Shown here: piece after piece, positions 61,124-64,000 of the stretch
Position numbering within the stretch: position 1 is the first letter of the stretch
How the letters are laid out: every line of letters starts with the position of its first letter
Assembly: GCA_964591275.1 (NCBI GenBank)
Contig: CAZQAE010000008.1
Span: 31,854 to 95,853, forward strand
DNA length: 64,000 nucleotides
Direction: 5' to 3'
Source: G963674685 sp964591275
GTDB taxonomy: Bacteria; Lernaellota; Lernaellaia; JACKCT01
Program-made: the position numbers and the translations under genes
Notes under the pieces: model-generated
Told to the model about the DNA's origin: nothing
The model's input: the letters and a program-made list of their open reading frames with translations, nothing else
Database searches by the model: none

Positions 61124-62599
61124 ATGAAACGACGAATGTCCATATATCAGATCAGCTTTGTCCTTATCGCCATTATGACGATGATCGGATCAGCGCATGG
61201 CGCTGAAAAGAATTACTGGAAGGTTGTCTATTCGGCGAGTTCCACCGAAGGGGGCTCTTCCGGTTCGTCATTATTAAACGATATGGGGCAAATTACGGGG
61301 CAGCTCACCGGCGGAAACGCCTACTGTGGCTCCGTCGACGATCCCAATTACTACGATGTTTTCGGCAAATTCGGCGCATCCTGGGAGTTGGGGATATCCG
61401 ATCATCTGGCCGACGCAAAAAAATCCGGCGAGATCAAGTCGGCGCCCATGAGGAAATCCCCAATGCGCACTCAAAAGATTGCCGAGCTGATTTCTTCTCC
61501 GGGCATTTCCCTCAAAGCGCCTTTCAAGCCCGAAGCCTCGATAACGCTGCCGGATTCCCAAATCACAAAAGCCCATCAGGAGTTTGAAATCCAGTCCGCG
61601 GCTGCGGGCAAACGCAAGGTCATCGGCGTGCACATCGACACGCCGCAATTTTCGGCCGTGACCTGGGAGCGGCTCACGGACGACTTGGGCAATCAATCAT
61701 GGCGCACAGCCATAAAAGCGCCGAAAGCGAAATCGCTACGGCTGCACTTTGCAAAATTCCAACCGGGCGCCGACGATCAGGTCATAGTTTACAGCGAATT
61801 TTTGCCCGAGACGGCCCGTCGCGTCAGGCCCACGCGCACCGCGACAACGAGCGATTTCTGGGGTCCGGTCACCATGGGCGATCTGGTCTTTTTGGAAGTC
61901 ATTACGAAATCGGCCACCCCCCCCATGATCGTTGTGGATAAAATCAGCTATGCCGTGAAGGATATGTTCTCCGCCGATGACTTTCTCAAGGTCGGAGATT
62001 GCTACCTGGATCCGAACTGCTATCCGGATTGGAACATAGTGAAAAATGCTATTGGCCAGATGATATTCGAATATGATGGGGGCCAGGCAGTCTGCACCGG
62101 CACCCTCATCACGGATGTCGCCGGAAGTTATGAGCCATTTTTTTTCTCAGCTAATCATTGCTTTCATTCCGATGCCGCGGCCGACAGCCTGACCGTCACA
62201 TTCTTCTGGTACACCGACGCCTGTAACGGCAGCGCTGATGACTGGCAGAATGTTCAAACCTACACCGAAGGCTCGCAGGTCCTGATGCATTCCAGCACAA
62301 CCGACGCCCTCCTGTTGCGCCTCGACCAGGATCCGCCCAATGGCGCTGTTTTTCTTGGCTGGGACGCCAACGACAACCTGGAATTGAACGACGATATCTC
62401 TGTGTTGCATCATCCCGCCGGCACTTATATGCGCATCTCCTTCGGCTACATCAGCGGTGAATCAGACGGCAGCGAAGTCGATCTCGGCGACGACGATGAC
62501 GATGACGATAACGACGACGATTTGGATGATGACAACGGGGGAGGAAGCTCGGGCGACGATGACGACGACGATGAATGCGGCATCATCTGCGGCGGATGA
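61124..62599 (+). CDS. Trypsin/lysyl-endopeptidase-like protease with Ser segment at the N-terminus
   Basis: This 491-residue protein has a signal peptide ending SAHGAE. Directly after it comes WKVVYSASSTEGGSSGSSLL, then GQLTGGNAYCGSVDDPNYYD and FGKFGASWE. This is the pattern normally found at the C-terminal end of this S1 group, with Ser46 in GSSGS. A propeptide/P-type region follows (about residues 100-295; SLRLHFAKFQPGADDQVIVY). The block that normally begins the protease comes next: CTGTLITD, SANHCF (His345), TTDALLLRL (Asp394) and ISVLHHPAGTYMRISFG. Then the protein ends in an aspartate tract and ECGIICGG. The order Ser-pro-His-Asp is permuted. All three catalytic residues are present, so activity is possible. 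Confidence 0.75.
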   Translation: MKRRMSIYQISFVLIAIMTMIGSAHGAEKNYWKVVYSASSTEGGSSGSSLLNDMGQITGQLTGGNAYCGSVDDPNYYDVFGKFGASWELGISDHLADAKKSGEIKSAPMRKSPMRTQKIAELISSPGISLKAPFKPEASITLPDSQITKAHQEFEIQSAAAGKRKVIGVHIDTPQFSAVTWERLTDDLGNQSWRTAIKAPKAKSLRLHFAKFQPGADDQVIVYSEFLPETARRVRPTRTATTSDFWGPVTMGDLVFLEVITKSATPPMIVVDKISYAVKDMFSADDFLKVGDCYLDPNCYPDWNIVKNAIGQMIFEYDGGQAVCTGTLITDVAGSYEPFFFSANHCFHSDAAADSLTVTFFWYTDACNGSADDWQNVQTYTEGSQVLMHSSTTDALLLRLDQDPPNGAVFLGWDANDNLELNDDISVLHHPAGTYMRISFGYISGESDGSEVDLGDDDDDDDNDDDLDDDNGGGSSGDDDDDDECGIICGG

Positions 62600-62709
62600 G
62601 TCGTGAACCAGTGGTCAGTGGATAGTGGTCAGTGTAGGAGCGACCAATGGAATGCGGAATGCGAAGCGATGAGTAAGCGAAAGCACGATGTCGACAACTC
62701 TTCATCCGT

Positions 62710-62807
62710 ACTTCATACCTCATACTTCATACCTCATACTTCATACTTCATACCTCATACCTCATACCTCATGCCTCATACCTCATACCTCATACTTCAT
62801 ACTTCAT
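62710..62807. repeat. Tandem heptamer repeat ACYTCAT, 14 copies
   Basis: Fourteen consecutive 7-mers read ACTTCAT or ACCTCAT, with one GCCTCAT. Any frame through it translates as repeats of HTSYFIP type, which is an artefact. It lies in the intergenic region between the protease and the GNAT gene. Confidence 0.9.
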
Positions 62808-62826
62808 CCGCACCAGACCCTGAACC

Positions 62827-63264
62827 CTATGCGGATAAAATCAGCGTCATTCTGATATGGTCGATGCCCGCATCCAGGAAGATGTCGCCTTCTTCAATGA
62901 ATCCAAGTTTTGCGTAGAAATCCGCCACTTGCGTCTGTGAATCGAGCTTGATTTTTGCAACGCCGCTTTCGCGCGCGTATTTGATGACTTTTTGCATCAT
63001 CGCCATTCCGATGCCCTGTCCACGCAGTGAGGCATCAACCGCCACACGCCCGACGTTGAGGTAATCATCTCCCGTGAACCAGCGAAGCGTGCCGACGACA
63101 AGCCCGTCGCGCACTGCGGCCAGGTGCCGCGCCTCGTCGTCGCGACCGTCCATTTCCTCGGCGAAAGATACTCCCTGCTCCTCAACAAAGGCTTTAAGGC
63201 GCACCGCCGTCATGCCCTCTCGATAAGGCCCTTTGAAATCCGTGAAAATATATTGAATGGTCAT
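62827..63264 (-). CDS. GNAT-family N-acetyltransferase
   Basis: This 145-residue cytoplasmic protein has an acetyl-CoA binding motif A (VGRVAVDASLRGQGIGMAMM) and the C-terminal block IKLDSQTQVADFYAKLGFIE. It resembles the ElaA-like subgroup. The start ATG at 63264 gives the common N-terminal strand (IQYIFTDFKGP). Acceptor unknown; small molecules or peptides are usual. Confidence 0.9.
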   Translation of the reverse strand: MTIQYIFTDFKGPYREGMTAVRLKAFVEEQGVSFAEEMDGRDDEARHLAAVRDGLVVGTLRWFTGDDYLNVGRVAVDASLRGQGIGMAMMQKVIKYARESGVAKIKLDSQTQVADFYAKLGFIEEGDIFLDAGIDHIRMTLILSA

Positions 63265-63731
63265 TGCTTTTTTGCGGCGCTGCCTTACTAGTTATCAGGT
63301 ACTTTTCAATGATGAAAAGCCCGTTTTCGTCGTCGGCCAGATATAGATAATTGACTCCGATTAAAAGCCAAATCAGTTTGCGCGTGGCGTTGCACTGCCG
63401 TTTAGGGCCACATCACTTCATGGGGATGCTAAAACAGCGCAACAGTTGTCGTCAATCAAAAGCTTAGATCGCCGCTTGCTAGCCGAAGGCGTTGTTCACT
63501 GCGCCGCTGCCTTGGCGAAGGCTAGTAGGAGCGGCTTTCCCTGCCCTGAGCATGCCTGTCCTGCCTTCGGCTCTGAGGTTCAGGCTCGAAGAGATCGAAG
63601 TCAAAGGGGCCGAAGGGCTGCCGCGAATGTGGCACAGCCTGTCGAGAGCCTCTAGGTCGAGCGAACGCCCTCGGCTGTGAATGCCGCGGCCGGAGCCCCG
63701 CAGGGGCGAAAGATTGTAGCCCCGTGCGCCT

Positions 63732-63838
63732 GCCCTGAGCAAAGTCGAAGGGCCAGCGCGGGGGATAGGACGGCTTCCCCGTTGTCATGCGAAGCCCCGC
63801 AGGGGCGACACAATATTAGCCCGGGGCGCTAGCCCCGG
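63732..63838. repeat. Cluster of palindromic intergenic repeats
   Basis: GCCCTGAGCAAAGTCGAAGG forms a palindrome of a kind seen widely in bacterial genomes. At 63793-63838 a REP unit has AGCCCCGCAGGGGCGACACA, ATATTAGCC and the hairpin CCGGGGCGCTAGCCCCGG. Further hairpins lie at 63693-63712 and 63860-63885. No convincing gene is present in 63265-64000. Confidence 0.65.
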
Positions 63839-64000
63839 GAAAACGAATCAATCAATATTTATGCGAAGCCCCGCCGAAGGCGGGGCGACACAAGGCACGG
63901 CAAGGCCGCAAGCTAAGAGCTTGACCTATTATTCCGCAGCCGTCTCCGGAACGTGTCAACGATAATGAGACACCGTTTTTCATAGTTTAGAGTACACTGT

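Noticed and set aside
62710..62807. Possible CRISPR array
   Set aside because: The 7 bp units are directly adjacent without spacers, and no cas genes occur in the window.
62603..62917. Frame with HTSYFIP repeats
   Set aside because: It is produced by the ACYTCAT heptamer array and overlaps the GNAT gene end; no start signal.

Overview
The window looks like chromosomal DNA from a Gram-negative bacterium. It carries an outer-membrane TonB-dependent receptor, a LolA-like sorting protein with two FtsX-type permeases, lipoproteins and periplasmic murein enzymes. Many secreted proteins carry runs of aspartate and Cys-rich repeats, and one carries a MopE-like metal-binding segment. This is a style I associate with deltaproteobacterial or myxobacterial lineages and nearby candidate phyla. 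The NfnAB pair suggests ferredoxin-based, probably anaerobic or facultative, energy metabolism. No 16S rRNA gene is present, so the lineage is inference only.

Layout. 1-4580 (minus): recN (cut by the window edge), nadK, glnD and an MgtC-type membrane protein. 4860-5318: a RelB/RelE-type toxin-antitoxin pair with a frameshifted toxin. 5549-8856 (plus): an orphan ParA with a membrane partner, an exported protein with a TonB-C-like end and a small unknown. 8948-14865 (minus): three murein enzymes in a row (L,D-transpeptidase, LysM-MepA endopeptidase, M23 peptidase). 15166-23628: an exported lipoprotein, a membrane SGNH protein, a REP-associated Y1 transposase flanked by inverted REPs, a PP-loop ATPase and two large surface proteins. 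23726-30545 (minus): NfnAB, a ferritin-like protein, a decayed CreC/CreD-like locus and a TonB receptor. 30689-34605: tRNA-Leu followed by a tandem array of Asp-rich lipoproteins alternating with a short conserved ORF. 34816-45871: a GH2 lipoprotein, an M15 peptidase, more Asp-rich exported proteins and an IS110 remnant. 46103-57367: an HMG-CoA-synthase-like/OB/SCP2 fusion with a thiolase, a GGDEF-EAL protein, moeA, a LolA-like protein with two FtsX-type permeases, and a DUF4143 ATPase. 57725-63264: a subtilisin, a HIT protein, a trypsin-like protease with permuted segments and a GNAT acetyltransferase. 63265-64000 holds palindromic repeats only.

The most striking theme is the placement of aspartate tracts. 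Exported proteins with a lipobox carry the tract near the N-terminus, directly after the lipobox cysteine or, in one case, after a Cys-rich domain. Exported proteins with an ordinary signal peptide carry it near the C-terminus, just before a cysteine-containing tail (GGCCG, SCCG, ACCG, IICGG, KICSFL). I infer that the tract is a surface spacer next to the anchor, and that the C-terminal cysteine tail may be an undescribed sorting or anchoring signal. The second standout is the protease at 61124-62599, whose catalytic-Ser segment sits at the N-terminus, ahead of the His and Asp segments.
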